DNA of 64,000 nt from Takifugu bimaculatus. Lineage: Eukaryota; Chordata; Actinopteri; Tetraodontiformes; Tetraodontidae. The notes beneath the pieces were generated by a model that made no database searches, had not been told where the DNA came from, and was given only the letters and a program-made list of their open reading frames with translations. The first letter of the stretch is position 1; each line of letters starts with the position of its first letter. Where the stretch lies: contig CP034996.1 of assembly GCA_004026145.2 (NCBI GenBank), positions 7,353,391-7,417,390 on the forward strand. The letters are read 5' to 3'. A program made the translations under genes and the position numbers. Positions 11,110 to 22,499 of this stretch are shown here, one piece after another.

Positions 11110-11400
11110 CATTGGTGTTTGACAAAATATTTAAATGATTAGGGACCAGACACAGGAAAGAATTCACTCTGCTTATTAGTCACTCAAATGCTGTAAATCT
11201 CCGGTGCCAGGCAACCTTTATTAGTCAATTTAGTTATTAATCAATTATTTTTATTAAGATTGAAGTTAATCCAGCATCTGTGAGAAACTGCACAGTTCTG
11301 CTCCTGCCAAATAAAGGTCAAATTCATCAATAATAGCAGGGAATGATTTTTGTGCTGAGCTCTAATTTTATGAGCTCTAATTCAGTAACATAATAAAAAA
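11110..11400. promoter_or_regulatory. Candidate regulatory block with paired direct repeats
   Basis: The decamer TTATTAGTCA occurs at 11173-11182 and 11218-11227 (45 bp apart). The dodecamer TGAGCTCTAATT occurs at 11356-11367 and 11371-11382 (15 bp apart). Between them lie 'gttattaatcaattatttttattaag' (26 bp at about 11234-11259, given here only as a dense ATTA run) and 'gttaatcc'. Repeated short words and homeodomain cores in a repeat-free block suggest clustered binding sites. Function is inferred and not tested. Confidence 0.25.
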
Positions 11401-11850
11401 AAGGCTCATTTTTGAGTGAATATAAATAAGCCCACAGGAAGTTGTCTGTTCCAATCATATTGTACCACGTTCATCTGTCACAGCACCAGGTTCAGATTTG
11501 TTCCACCTCAGAGATATTAAAATACTTAGTGTCTGAATTAGCATCTAGAGCTGCAGAACATTTGTCATTAGTTTGCCAGAACCAGCAAGAACGTAATACA
11601 AAGAACATTCCTTTGCAAAGAGTCCTACATTGTAAATATATCATCTGTTGGTTATGTTTATACTTTACATTATATTACATTTATGCATTATGTTTATGCT
11701 TTATGCTTATGATTTGAAATGTTTGTAGCTGCAGCTCAGTAATAACTGGCAACCTGGATGCCCAAAAGCAACTACCTTTGTGAGTGGGACATCAGTGGAG
11801 GGTCGTGCAACAGACCAAAGAATACTTTCAGTTTACAATTTATGTAAATT
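11401..11850. other. Noncoding interval
   Basis: Nothing recognised. Near 11640-11710 is a low-complexity 'tttatgcattatg' patch. Confidence 0.5.
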
Positions 11851-11899
11851 GGGGGGCTGGAGCCTATCGTAGCTGTCTTCGCTTGAGAAGCTAGGTACA
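11851..11899 (-). repeat. Fragment of a SINE/LINE 3' tail
   Basis: The plus strand reads 'ggggggctggagcctatc' then 'gtagctgtcttcgcttgag'. This corresponds to the segment 'ggtgttggggcctatccc' / 'agctgcatttgggcgaag' in the SINE at 63.7 kb, so by comparison it is a short piece of the tail of that family, minus orientation. No tRNA-like head is present. Confidence 0.45.
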
Positions 11900-14800
11900 T
11901 GGCATGAGGAAAATTAAGACACTAATACAGGCCCAATGCTCAATCAAGGCTTTCATTTTAGAACATTTGCAGTAGGCAAATGCAACAAATCAGAGTATAT
12001 TGTTCTTCAGGGTGCACGGCAATAGCTTGAAACAACAGCTTGTTGTGTGACTACGGTCAGGCTTTAGGTTGGTGAAAATGCATTAGTCTCAAATGCATCA
12101 CTCTCATTTTGTGGCTTTGGTCAGAAATAACATGATTGATTTGTCACCTCACTGTCTGCTGAGATAAAGTTAAATGCATGAAGCACATGCACAGCAGAAT
12201 GAGGAGAGGTGTTTCCTCTTTTTGGGACGGTCCTTAAACACACAGGGCTGGCCTTGGCTGCAGCCCAGCTGGGTATCTGATAAATTCTGCTCTGCAAATG
12301 ACGATCATGAGGGGTAACTGGGGCAGGGAAAGTGGGGGGTAGAAGAGAAAGAAGAGAAAGGGTACAGGAAAGGCAATTTAACAGCATCTGTGACTCCAGA
12401 GGAAGGGGTAGATGTATGGCACCCAGCCAGCAGAGCAGTGGGAAATAGTGGTCCAAACTAATGATCCACAGCCTGATCATTACAGCCCCCACAGAAATGA
12501 TGGGCACAAGGCACAGTTTGTGGAAATCAATTCCCTGGAAGCACATCAGTACTAGCTGTAAATCACAGCAGTAACGGAAGGATAAATGGAAGGCATTGAT
12601 GACAGAAGTAGAGGATAGTAACAGAAGTAAGGAACGGGTGGAGAGGGACCTTTCCATGCTGGATAGAGGATGAAGGGGGAAGGATTTTGCCTACCCTAAC
12701 CCAGCAAAAGTAAACCGGTGATGCAGCTAATCCATGTGGTTCTGCTGCAGTTGGAAGCTGAAGTTCAGAAAAGTGTTTTCAGGTTCATTGATGAACCTCA
12801 GAACATCACCATCAATCCTAATATGAAACTCATGAAATCAGTGGTTGGTTAAGATGGGTTTTAGACAATTAAGTGCTTATGTGGGTGTTGGGGGCACACG
12901 TTACTTTAGAAATGCGTGATAAAGCAGAACTTGATCAAGGAATGACGGAATGTGAGATAAACAACCTGTGTGTGTGTTCAGCCACAAAGTCTAAGGGGCT
13001 TCTTTTAGTAATTGTTGTAGTCTCTTGTAGCTTTTACACTTATTTTGATTCAGATTAAAAATATATAAGATTATCCTACTGAAATTTAGGGACCCCACGT
13101 AAAAATAAGTATGATGATGCAGTTTTCGAAATATGTGGGTGTATAAAAGCAAGAAGAAATCCATATTCATGCCTCACTTTTTTCAGACGATGTGCTCAGA
13201 GTTCTGCCGCTTTTCAGACCGCAGTGATTTTTGGATGTTTATCCCCTCTCACCCACCCAGTATCTTTTCCTTCACTTCATTATGCAGACAGCCTGATGCT
13301 ATTTGACAGAATGTGCTATCTGCAGCCCCAGCTGCAGTCCTCCTTTGCTATCACTGCATCAGTGGCCGCTTAACCACATTGCTGCCTGCCACCATGAAGC
13401 TTAGAGGAAATGATGACTGCTGTCTGAAGTGAAGAGGTAGCCAGGCCCCACACAACATACAGTTTGTGTTCATTCTGTTGATATTTTGACAAAACACAAG
13501 TTTAACTATGTTAAAGCCTAGATGCATCATCAGTCATACAGTTCTGTTTTACATATACTGTACATATTGTAATTTATTTAAATACATAAATAGAGTCACA
13601 TGGTAAAATAGTAGGGGGAAATAACAATGTTATACCTAACTAAACATAATTCTTATAGCAGATGGATGGACATCTCACCAATCACCTGAAAGCATGACTA
13701 TAACTATAATAGTAAAGCAGGTAACAATGAATTCATTTAAAAGATTTGGCCATAGATAGTAGGAAGGAAAGTTACTAGCGATCCCTAATGCATAAGACAG
13801 GCTCGTCATCAGGGCTACCAGTAACTCTGAGGCAAGCTGGGTGCGAAATGAGCCACAGAGAAGCTGTCCTGCTCAGACACCATGCTAATTGCCCCTACCT
13901 GCCCCCAGAACAGAAATGCTCCAAAGGCTACTCAGCCAGGGTGTCTGCAGCTACCCCAGGGCATCGACAGCACACTGTAGTTAGCAGCTGTCTAAGCATG
14001 CTGAGAGCAGACCAGAATGGGTCGAACCATTAACGCTGTAGATAAAAATGTTTCTGAACCTGATTGTTCATGTCATATCTCTTCCTGAACCACAAACACA
14101 AATTAAACATTTGCGATATTAAAAATCACGGGTAACTATTTGCTGTGATGTCAATGTTTCTCCTTTTTTCTACGAGATCATATTTTCAAAGTTGCTCCAT
14201 GCCACTTTTGAAGTGACCTCACTCGTCACACAACTTCAGAGGCCTCATCAGCAACGTCAGACACAGAGTTTAATTGGACAATGTAGCCTTTGAGAACATT
14301 TGTCCTGTAAGCTAATAGGACAGCTAATAGGACCAACAGTGCTGAACCAACACTGCTGAAGTACCATCAGCATGTATTAGCCCATCACACCAGTATTTTG
14401 AATAAATGCTGGGACATTGGACATTGCCATATGGCACAAATTAGCGTGTCTTCTTAATAACATTTGCTGTAGTTTACACATTTGATATTGTGAATACAAT
14501 AAATACTGATGAGTGTGTTGTTGCAAATACACGTATGCACTGCATTTTTTTGTCTGGCTACCTCCGAAATTACTGGAAGAAGACAGCACTCAGATCAGTC
14601 TCCAGAGAGCTGTAAATGAGCTTAATGAAGAAACAAACAAACATGTGGCTCATTAGAATGTCGTGGGTTTGGCGCATACAGCATATCTAATTTGTAGGTT
14701 AATGTTGGCACAGGCTTATTCACGTGGATTATAGTTTTTGTCTGATAAATAGATGTGCATATGTAGCTTCAGCGTGAATGCAAACAAATCATCTGCTTTG

Positions 14801-15329
14801 TATCCTGTTTTTATGTCTGTGAGCACATTTTCAAAGGATTGTCAGTATTTTTAATATGGAGCTGCAGTCAAATGGTGGCGCTTGATGTTTGCTTTCATTG
14901 CAGTTTAAATTTATGCACACTGTCAGCACTGCTTAGATTTGTGGTAGCTGGTGCATTGTGGGTAGTGGTATAATGAGTGCAATCTGAGATTTGCTAGTGA
15001 CCTGTTCTCAATCCCTGGACTTGTCTATGTTTTTTTTTACCCTGTCAGGTGTTGAGAAGCAGAATGGGGTGTTTTTTGACGCTGTGTACTTTTGATTTAT
15101 TTTGCCAGAGATGCTCGATGGTTAGTGACAATCAGCCACGCTGGCCCTTTTGGGAAGAAGGCTTGATTTAATCGCTAGGCTGTCATCTATTATTCTGAAG
15201 CGGCAGCCGCCCCTATGAGACCTGGGCCTGATCATGTGCCTCAGAGTCATACCACATTCCCCCCAACCCACCCCACCCCTCCCTTATGACTAAATCCTCA
15301 ATACAAATCGCAGTATTTCAGTGCTCCCA
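11900..15329. other. Noncoding interval
   Basis: No gene recognised. The 178-codon minus-strand frame at 12121-12657 is one of the longest outside the mobile elements but has no recognisable domain, skewed hydrophobic composition, and no upstream promoter or splice evidence. A 12-bp tandem duplication (AGCTAATAGGAC at 14310-14321 and 14322-14333) is a local curiosity. Confidence 0.5.
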
Positions 15330-15680
15330 GTGGGGCCTATTATTGCCTGTGGGGCATTAAAGATCATTAATAGTGCTGTCAGACACAGAGAGGCAGAAAG
15401 AGAGCACGCACGCAGGAGACAGGGGATGGGGTGTAGCAGGCAGTGGCACTGAGTTGCTTAGCTGCTCATAAATGGAAAATTAATACATCTGCTTCATTAA
15501 TGCTGTCTCGTGTTTGATGTTTGTCTGCTGGCAACTTTAATGATGTAGGTTTGAGCCAATGGGGCGCTTGACTAAATTTGATTCCAATTAAGTAGTCAGG
15601 CATATTTCCTTTCGGGAAAACAGTTAGAAAGGAAAACCTTCTGCCTAATTATATTCTCCAAACCTTCAATTTTGTTCCTG
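15330..15680. promoter_or_regulatory. Candidate regulatory block, homeodomain-core rich
   Basis: Contains 'gatcattaatag', 'gaaaattaatac', 'ttcattaatgc', 'ccaattaag' and 'cctaattat' together with the CCAAT-like 'gccaatgggg', in a stretch free of simple repeats except a short 'agagaggcagaaagagag' patch. Composition resembles conserved noncoding elements around developmental regulators; motif density is the only support. Confidence 0.25.
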
Positions 15681-16929
15681 CAGGTTTTTTATGCCTTTTT
15701 TTTTTCTTTCTTCTTTTGGCACTCCTCGGCCACCATTTGTCAACATTGTATTGTTTAGTATTCTCCATTTAAAGGGGAAAATACTGCTTAAAAAATAAGG
15801 TTGGGTGTGCTTCTGAAAGTGAATGTATACAGTGTCCAAAAAAAATAAGAGAAATTTATATCAGTATTTATTATTACAGATTTCTTAATTCTTATTCATT
15901 AACAAAGCATGTCTTTGTTAATTTATTTATAATGCACGGTGCTGAGATTGACTTACATAAAATTACTACAAACAAAAACTACTTCATTTCTATGGCAGCC
16001 TTGGAAATAGTGGAGATGGGTAATATGAAAGCCTCTGAAAGCTTTTTATTTTGCATGATTTCCATTCAGAAAACAAAAACAATCACAGTTCTTATAAAGA
16101 AGATGGTTGAAATGAAAAAAGGAAATTTCCCCCAAAGTGAGACACAGGATGAAATCTGTCCCTCATCCATCACAGAAATACACAATTGTTTTGAAAATAT
16201 ATACCCAAGATTAACAGCAGAAGGATGGGAACATGTGTAGGAAGAGAGAAACAGCTTATGCTCCAAATCGAACCACACGATGCATCAAAAATTGTGGAGG
16301 CAGCGTGACAACCTGGTCCCACGTGGCTGCCAATGAAAGGAGCTAATATGGTTGTATACTGCTATGTTCATGGGATAATTAGATTTTGTATGTTTTGGGA
16401 TTTTTTTAAGTATTTAAAATGAATTGAGGAAAACGCAATTGTCTGTATTTCTAAATTATAAATACTTTTTTTTTAGAAAATATCTTCAGTTAAAAATGAG
16501 AGCGTATATTTAGTCATTTTTTATGATTTCACGTGTCACCATGTGCTGCTGTTTCAGGAGAAAGTGTTAAAAGTCTATCAGTGTGTGAAAGATATAAACC
16601 TTGTTAAAAAAAAGGCAAATCTCTACATTAACATCAGTTATAAACATTTACTTGATATTTAGAAAGTATTTATAAGTTTTTAATGTTGATAAAATAGTAA
16701 ATAGTTACTTTGTTGTAAACAAATAAACTTTAACTGTTCATTAATTACTAATAAACCATATACAGACAAATTCTTGCCATTATTAAATCATCTCATACTA
16801 TTTAAAGTATTAGTAAGTAGTAGTAAGTATACTAAAGTATAGTATAAGTATTTCTAGACTTTTAGCTGTTATTATATTAACAATATACCTGATATTCTTT
16901 ACTGAATATAATCACTTAACTTTCAGGAT
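15681..16929. other. Noncoding, AT-rich interval
   Basis: No gene. AT-rich low-complexity sequence around 16590-16870 with repeats of 'agtagtaagtat'. The 102-codon frame at 15932-16240 is unrecognised and probably chance. Confidence 0.5.
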
Positions 16930-16931
16930 AA

Positions 16932-17141
16932 TCAGCAATGAGCCAGTGGGGAGGGACTGTTGGAGAGAGGCTTTAACTGAAAAACATGGAAAGTAAGATG
17001 GTTCTTCATGGATTTGGGTATCTTCAACCACCCAGCAGAGGGATTAATAACTCTTTCAATCAGGAAGGGACCAAAGAGGCAAGGTGAAACGGTATGAGAC
17101 CCAGTGGCCAGCAGGATATAGCAGGTGCATAGCAAGACCAA
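16932..17141 (-). pseudogene. Gypsy integrase C-terminal tail remnant
   Basis: A 69-codon minus frame contains 'SPCLFGPFLIERVINPSAG', then 'WLKIPKSMKNHLTFHVFQLK'. This fits the 'KLxPRFIGPFxIxxxINPxAxxLxLPxxxxIHPTFHVSxLKP' pattern at the end of Ty3/gypsy integrase, upstream of the chromodomain. Several signature residues have changed (for example the IHPTFHVS block reads NHLTFHVF). The chromodomain is not visible. Confidence 0.75.
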
Positions 17142-17274
17142 TTGGATTAGTTGATAGGAAGGTGCTGGGTTTCAGTGGTGGTTGATGATTGCTACAGATT
17201 ATGAGATTAGATTATTATATTATTATTGATTTGACCTCTAACAGCTGACTGGTGGGCTGGGGCTGAAAAACAGA

Positions 17275-17355
17275 AGGCAACCAAGGAATCTGGGGGTTAT
17301 GGAGATGTAACCATGGATAGCCCAGTACCAAAGGTGTCTTGGGAGGTGAAATTAC
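17275..17355 (-). pseudogene. Gypsy pol remnant at protease/RT junction
   Basis: The minus strand reads 'SPPKTPLVLGYPWLHLHNPQIPW'-like wording (20-residue core 'KTPLVLGYPWLHLHNPQIPW'), which corresponds to the 'LGxPWLxxHNPxIxW' signature just after the aspartic protease in vertebrate gypsy elements. The catalytic protease triad itself is not visible. It is bounded by unrelated AT-rich sequence. Confidence 0.65.
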
Positions 17356-17539
17356 AAAATAATTATGACAATTCTGAATGATTATGAAGAGGAGAGTTTC
17401 TGGAGCTGTCCTGTTGGTGACCTGGGCGCTGATCCTCTCATCTAGATCAGTGGCTGTGATGATCAGAGGGGCTCAGCAAGCAGCCAGTCTGTGTAGTACC
17501 CTGGGTCATCCCACCCTGGGTCAGTACCCAACTATTACT

Positions 17540-17730
17540 GATGAGCCCGGTCTTTTGTCCACAACCAGAGAAAAAATGTCCAGAATGATCATAGTATAGG
17601 CACTGACCTGCTCGAATCCTGTGGAGTAGCTCATCCAGGGTTAGTCTGGCACACTCCAGTTGCCCCAGTCTATGGTGTGCTGAGGAGTGCCAGCCTGCTG
17701 ACAGTGGATGTGGTGGGCAACAGAGCAGCG
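17540..17730 (-). pseudogene. Gypsy gag remnant with degenerate CCHC knuckle
   Basis: The minus strand reads 'ARLTLDELLHRIRAG' followed by 'QCLYYDHSGHFFSGC' (knuckle codons 17602-17561). The spacing matches the gag nucleocapsid knuckle C-x2-C-x4-H-x4-C, but the second cysteine is tyrosine, so zinc binding would be lost. The reading frame extends upstream to a methionine at 17842, but that part is not recognisably gag. In the family this domain packages element RNA. Confidence 0.75.
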
Positions 17731-17740
17731 AAACCTGCTG

Positions 17741-18796
17741 GACCAAATCCGAGACTGCCTTTGCCACGTTCGCACTGTTGTCATCTAGGGCACATATTAG
17801 TTGCTTGTGCCAGTAACGATCCTCTTTGGGTTTGTGTGCCACCTAGCCAATGCATTCTGTTAGGAATTACAGATGGGAATTGAACCCCAAATTCAGACAC
17901 AGACAGCAGGATCAAATTAGGCTCTTTCCTGAAATTGGGCATCAATGTTACAGGGAATTCTTAGCAGGATCACAAATGAGATAGGTTTAAGGTGAGGCTG
18001 GAAACAGGCTAGAATAGGCTGAAAACAGGCTGGATGCAATGGGCAGGTGGCGGTATAAGGTAAGGAGAGGGTTGGAAAGAGTGATGAATGTTGAAGAGCA
18101 ATAATGAAACACAAATATATAGATAGATAAAGATAGATAGTAATAAGAGTCGTGCGAGCCAGGCTGTTACCACTGGAGGTTTCACAACAAATTGGTGAGG
18201 ATGGATGAATGAACCAGTCTTTTACAGCAGATGGCAGGTGTATAAGACTGACCAAGAATGAACTGCAGGTGCGTGAACAGTCGTAAACAACAAGGTTACC
18301 CTGTGATATTTGGCAGATTTGTCTTGCTGTACCAAAACTGTAAAGCCTTACTATGACTTTATTGTCTTATAGCTGTTAGTAAAAAAAGGTTTGTCTGAGC
18401 AACATATACCCAGTGATTATCAACTTGAAACAAATATTTCTTATTTATATGATCTCATACACTCACAGTGAGGGCAAATTATTGAATTTTTTTGCAATAA
18501 AGATGTTTATGGATATATAATTACATGTAGGGTAGATAAACATTAATAGATTGTGAAGCAACAATCTTTAATGTGTACATCTATCTGTACTGTATTATAT
18601 ACATGGTGATATTAAGATCGATGTCAGGATTATCCAAACCCCACATTTTCAAACCTTATCCAAAAATGGAGTGCAAGTCATTTGACAAATTAACTAAAGT
18701 TGTTTTTTTAAAAGTGTAGTATTCTGTTTTTGTACATTATTGTGTAGTCAGTTAGCATTAGTTTCCTTTTTGTTATGTGGGTATTTAGCAGCATCT
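17741..18796. other. Noncoding interval, possible remainder of gypsy flank
   Basis: No gene recognised. Near 17995-18030 the word 'aaacaggct' recurs three times at short spacing. At 18115-18140 is a short (GATA)n patch. No LTR could be defined. Confidence 0.45.
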
Positions 18797-18955
18797 CCTC
18801 AGCCTCCTTGTTCACACTACAGCCCTTTTCACTCTGCATTAAAATCTGGGGTTGACCCATATCAACCCGCAACAACCCGGGTTGATGTGGGTCTTTTTGG
18901 CACTCTGAAAGGGTTATTGCTGTATTTTGTCCCAAATGACCCTGCAAGCAACAGA
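18797..18955. mobile_element. MITE-like fragment with 'ttgttcacact' tip
   Basis: It begins 'ccttgttcacactacagccc', very close to the tip of the element at 61137 ('ccctgttcacactgcagccc'), and contains the palindromic core 'aacccgggtt' with flanking 'gttgaccc' and 'gggtc' words typical of a nonautonomous DNA transposon. The other end and target-site duplication are not visible, so this is probably a truncated copy. Confidence 0.4.
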
Positions 18956-19438
18956 TCATGACTCGGCTCAGCTCAGCTCACCTTGAATGCAGTATTCCCA
19001 TTTTGTAAATCAATCAAACAAATCAAATTTGTAGCATTATGATTTTTAATGGACACGGGTATGTGAAATATGTGAAGGAAAATCTCAAATGCTTATCTGC
19101 TTGTGCTGATATGGCACATCCTTTATATCAATTATGTCAGAACACTGGCACAATCAATATTTATTAAAATATAGCTGATCTGTAGTAATATTTCATAAAG
19201 ACATTAATAATAAAGACATTAATAATGAAAAATGTTATAAGTACACCAAAAGCTGTGTGAGACTATGAATTTGATCTTTTTTTTCTCTTTTTGTGGAGTG
19301 AATATTATCAAGATGATATTTTTTTTGTTTGTGGATCCACAGTGAAGCCACAAACCTTTCTGTGAAAAGCCACCAATGCATTAGTAAAAAGCCAAATTGA
19401 ATGGCATAGTTTTTAATAACCATCAACACGCCACATAA
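18956..19438. other. Noncoding interval
   Basis: AT-rich and nothing recognised. A short tandem 'aataataaagacatt' duplication lies near 19200-19225. Confidence 0.5.
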
Positions 19439-19600
19439 GGGGCTTTTCCACTAACCGTTATCGGCTGTATGCAATTCGACTCTACAAGGTACGGTGCGGC
19501 CATATTTTACATTACACCATATTTTACATTACATTACACCATATTTTACATTACATTAGACCATGGTACCTCTTCCAAGTGGGCGGGGCAGTCCAAAATC
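19439..19600. mobile_element. MITE-like fragment containing a 22-bp tandem array
   Basis: It starts 'ggggcttttccacta' and ends near 'ccatggtacctcttccaag', 'gtgggcggggc', wording I associate with a teleost nonautonomous DNA transposon whose tips read GGGGCTTTTCCACT. The inner part has been replaced or expanded by the tandem array at 19501-19561. The opposite terminal repeat is not found. Superfamily left open. Confidence 0.4.
19501..19561. repeat. Tandem array, units 17, 22 and 22 bp
   Basis: Three head-to-tail units: 19501-19517 (catattttacattacac), 19518-19539 and 19540-19561. The longer units carry an additional 'attac'/'catta' step, and the last has 'attagac' for 'attacac'. Confidence 0.9.
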
Positions 19601-22338
19601 ATCGTTGTTTAAATTGTAAATTGTTCAAAACTTTGTAAAAGTGTTTCAGTGTGTTATTTTGAATTGCACTTCTCAGCCACACATAAATAATGTATATAGA
19701 TGGTTTAGAAAATAATAACTATATACAACTTAATAATCAACCATTTATATTGCCAGTTCCAACATTACGTTAACTGCCTTAGTAAATAGATCAGTAACTA
19801 AATATGTTGTTTTTAAAATGTCAGGTTTTCTGGATACATATTGTTTTACAAACTGTTTATTACATACTTACAAACTGTCTATAAGTTTATACATGGTTTA
19901 AAAATACTTTTACAATTACTTTAATAATGGAAATTATAAATAGTTATTTTTAATTTATATGATTAAGCTTTAACAAACATTTATAGACTAATTATTTATG
20001 GTATAGTCACTAATTGGCAACATTATTATACTATTTATAAAGAATTTACCATTAATATATACCCCAATTCAACACATTTGGTGACATTTGTTTTTATGAT
20101 TTGAAGCTGAAACCATGCTCACAGGCATTCTGAGGGAAAACATATGGAATGCGTAAGCCACATTTCTTCTTAAGCTGCTTCCTGAAGAGCTTCCAGCCTC
20201 CAGCACTTTAACTTGCCAGAAACAAACTCCTTTTCAACGCCTTGAAATCAGGAGGTAATATCAACGTGGGATAAAAAGCTCAGCATGCAGGAAGGAATGA
20301 TGCTTTTTTGTTTAGCGTGAGGTAGGCCAAGGGCAATATTCAGTCTCCTATTCATCCACAGGAGAGCTCCAGCTTGGCGGCAGTGTTGATGCAGCACATT
20401 GCCTCCCACCATCATCACACATAGCACCATCTGCTAGGACCTGTTGGCTTATTTGTTTTCCAGCATAAACAGCAAATCAGTCCTTTCCTGTTTCATCTTT
20501 TTACCATATGCCACTGCCTGTGTATCAGAGCAAGGCATGTATATTAATGAAGCTAATCAAAGACATACGCACATCCATACCTGACTGGGGAATTTTCCGA
20601 GATAACAACTGCAGGTTGATTCATGGCGTTCACTCAGGACAAAGAGAGGTCATCCAGTTATCGGAAGGTTCATGGTACAGGACCCCTCTGTCCATTTGTC
20701 AGTGATACTGACTTTTGAGTTTCAGTCCCACATCACTTAATAACTGTTTTTCCAATGAGTAAGGTGAACCACTTGGGACATCTAAGCCACCACAGTGGCA
20801 ACACACTGTATGACTATGAGTAGGAACGGTTGGTGGTAGGTTTGCTTTGCATTGCTTTGTTGTTTGTCCATATTTGTTTTGATGTATTTAATTTCTCCTT
20901 ACAGTTATTTTAATTGAATCTAAATATTGTAGAGCTGTGTGGGTTCTAAACTAATATGAAAAAAATAGAACATCTGACATCTAGTTTATGTAAATAACCC
21001 AAACTCTATCGCCAATACTTTAAGAAGCCCCAAAAACTCAGTGCCTGTGCTCGCTATGTCTCTTGGTCTCCGAAAATTTGTTTTCACTTCACTATAACTA
21101 TTAAAGTCATGTCAGGTTTTATGTGTAGTCTAGATATCAAACTACATAAATTGATATTATAAGCAATTTTTAAAAATCACTTATAAAGGTTAAAAAGGTC
21201 CAACGTTTTCACTCTGAAGTCACTGTCACTGCAACTTGATGTGAAGCTTTTGAATTGAGCTTAAGTGTTCAAACTTCCTTGATTTGCTTTGGACACAATG
21301 ATAGACATTTTATGAACATCAGCATTGTGGCTTTCAGCCTTAATTTTACTGATTTTGTTTTTTCTTCAGCTACCCAATAAGGGTTTCCTGTCCTGTCTGT
21401 TCCAATAAACTCTGCTCAAACACAGACATGGTTTCCAAGACCTTATGGGCTATTGCAGGGTCCATGTGTCTGGGCCTCAGGCTGTATGGCTGTGTGATTG
21501 CCTACTTGATACCTGTTGATGAGGAAACACAACACAGTATATGAGCCTGGCACAGCTTTACCTCAGACCTAAAGCAATCTGAAATATGAGCAAAAAGCAC
21601 CGCTCTCTGTTATAAGGTCCTCTCTGAGTCAGTAAAAGGATTGGAAGAGTTCCAGGAACCAATTTTACGATCCCTCAAGCTCCAACATAACATCTCCTAG
21701 TCTCTCACCACCAAGGTTAGCTCTTTTTAGCATTCAGTTGAATGTGCTTTAACATTCACCATATAGGGGCCCTCCTGCTGATGGCCAGGTGGACAGAGAG
21801 GGAGGAGAAGGGGGAGGACAGGTAGAGAATAGAGATACATCGTGCAAATACGTACATTATTTACTACAAAACTAGAGCAGAGCAGGTCAGAGGTCTGCAG
21901 ATAAGTGCGCAGCTATGAGGTCGGTGATACCTGTAGATGAATACAGAGCAGGAGGGAGGAGGGGAGAGTTGCAGAAAAACTACACAAGAAAATATGTTAA
22001 TGACATCATCACTGACTACAAGAGATTTGAGGAGAGGAGAGGACAGGAAATGCTGCCATGAACTAGCAGGGGGACAGAGACCTATCAGATGACCATGTTC
22101 TTCCCATCTGGAACACCATGACTAATCCCACTATATAAAGAATCATAAAAATAAGCAAACTAGTATATAAACCTGATTAATATGATCTAAAGCTGAAAGT
22201 TCATTAGTAACTTTGATGAATGCTCTTTCTCTGCTGTGATGGACTCTGCAATATATCAAACAAACTGTTCCAACTGAATCACCACTACCGTCTCAAGAAC
22301 TTTATATTAGGTTAGATATAGCCCTATAATTTTCTAAC
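19601..22338. other. Noncoding interval
   Basis: No gene recognised. 19601-20100 is very AT-rich. Purine-rich patches occur at about 21790-21835 and 21950-22060 ('ggagggaggaggggagag'). All reading frames are under 70 codons. Confidence 0.5.
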
Positions 22339-22350
22339 ACATCAGGATCC
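22339..22350. repeat. Left target-site duplication of Rex3
   Basis: ACATCAGGATCC, identical to 24109-24120. The two copies exactly bracket the Rex3 insertion. Because the adjoining tail repeat is ATCC, the inner edge could shift by a few bases. Confidence 0.9.
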
Positions 22351-22490
22351 ATCCATCCATCCATCCATCCATCCATCCATCCATCCATCCATCCTCTACC
22401 GTTTATCCAGGGTCAGGTTGCGTCCATCCATCCATCCATCCATCCATCCATCTATCCATCCTCTACCGTTTATCCAGGGTCAGGTTGCGG
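22345..22490 (-). repeat. Duplicated Rex3 3' tail with (GGAT)n arrays
   Basis: Plus strand: (ATCC)n at about 22347-22395, then 'tctaccgtttatccagg', 'gtcaggttgcg', then a second (TCCA)n array at about 22422-22460, then the same 'tctaccgtttatccagg', 'gtcaggttgcg' again. On the element's strand the 3' end therefore reads tail, tail-repeat, tail, tail-repeat. A single Rex3 end carries one tail, so the terminal ~70 bp has been tandemly duplicated, by slippage between tetranucleotide arrays or during reverse transcription. Confidence 0.9.
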
Positions 22491-22499
22491 GGGCAGCAG

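Larger units (their letters stand above)
16930..17740 (-). mobile_element. Ty3/gypsy LTR retrotransposon, collapsed internal region
   Basis: Minus-strand remnants lie in the correct order for a Ty3/gypsy element: end of gag with a zinc knuckle (about 17730-17540), a protease/reverse-transcriptase junction phrase (about 17350-17280), and the integrase C-terminal tail (17141-16932). In an intact element several kilobases of reverse transcriptase, RNase H and integrase separate the last two; here only about 150-250 bp do. No long terminal repeats, primer-binding site or target-site duplication were recognised. This is an old internally deleted copy. The wording resembles the vertebrate Sushi/Mag-like chromovirus group, but clade assignment is tentative. 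Confidence 0.75.

Noticed and set aside
12121..12657. 178-codon minus-strand open frame
   Set aside because: No domain, signal or splice context recognised; hydrophobic runs come from T-rich antisense composition. A frame of this length is plausible by chance in 64 kb.
17874..17893. tRNA T-arm-like 'ggggttcaattccc' on the minus strand
   Set aside because: The stem pairs over only three bases and no anticodon or acceptor arm surrounds it.
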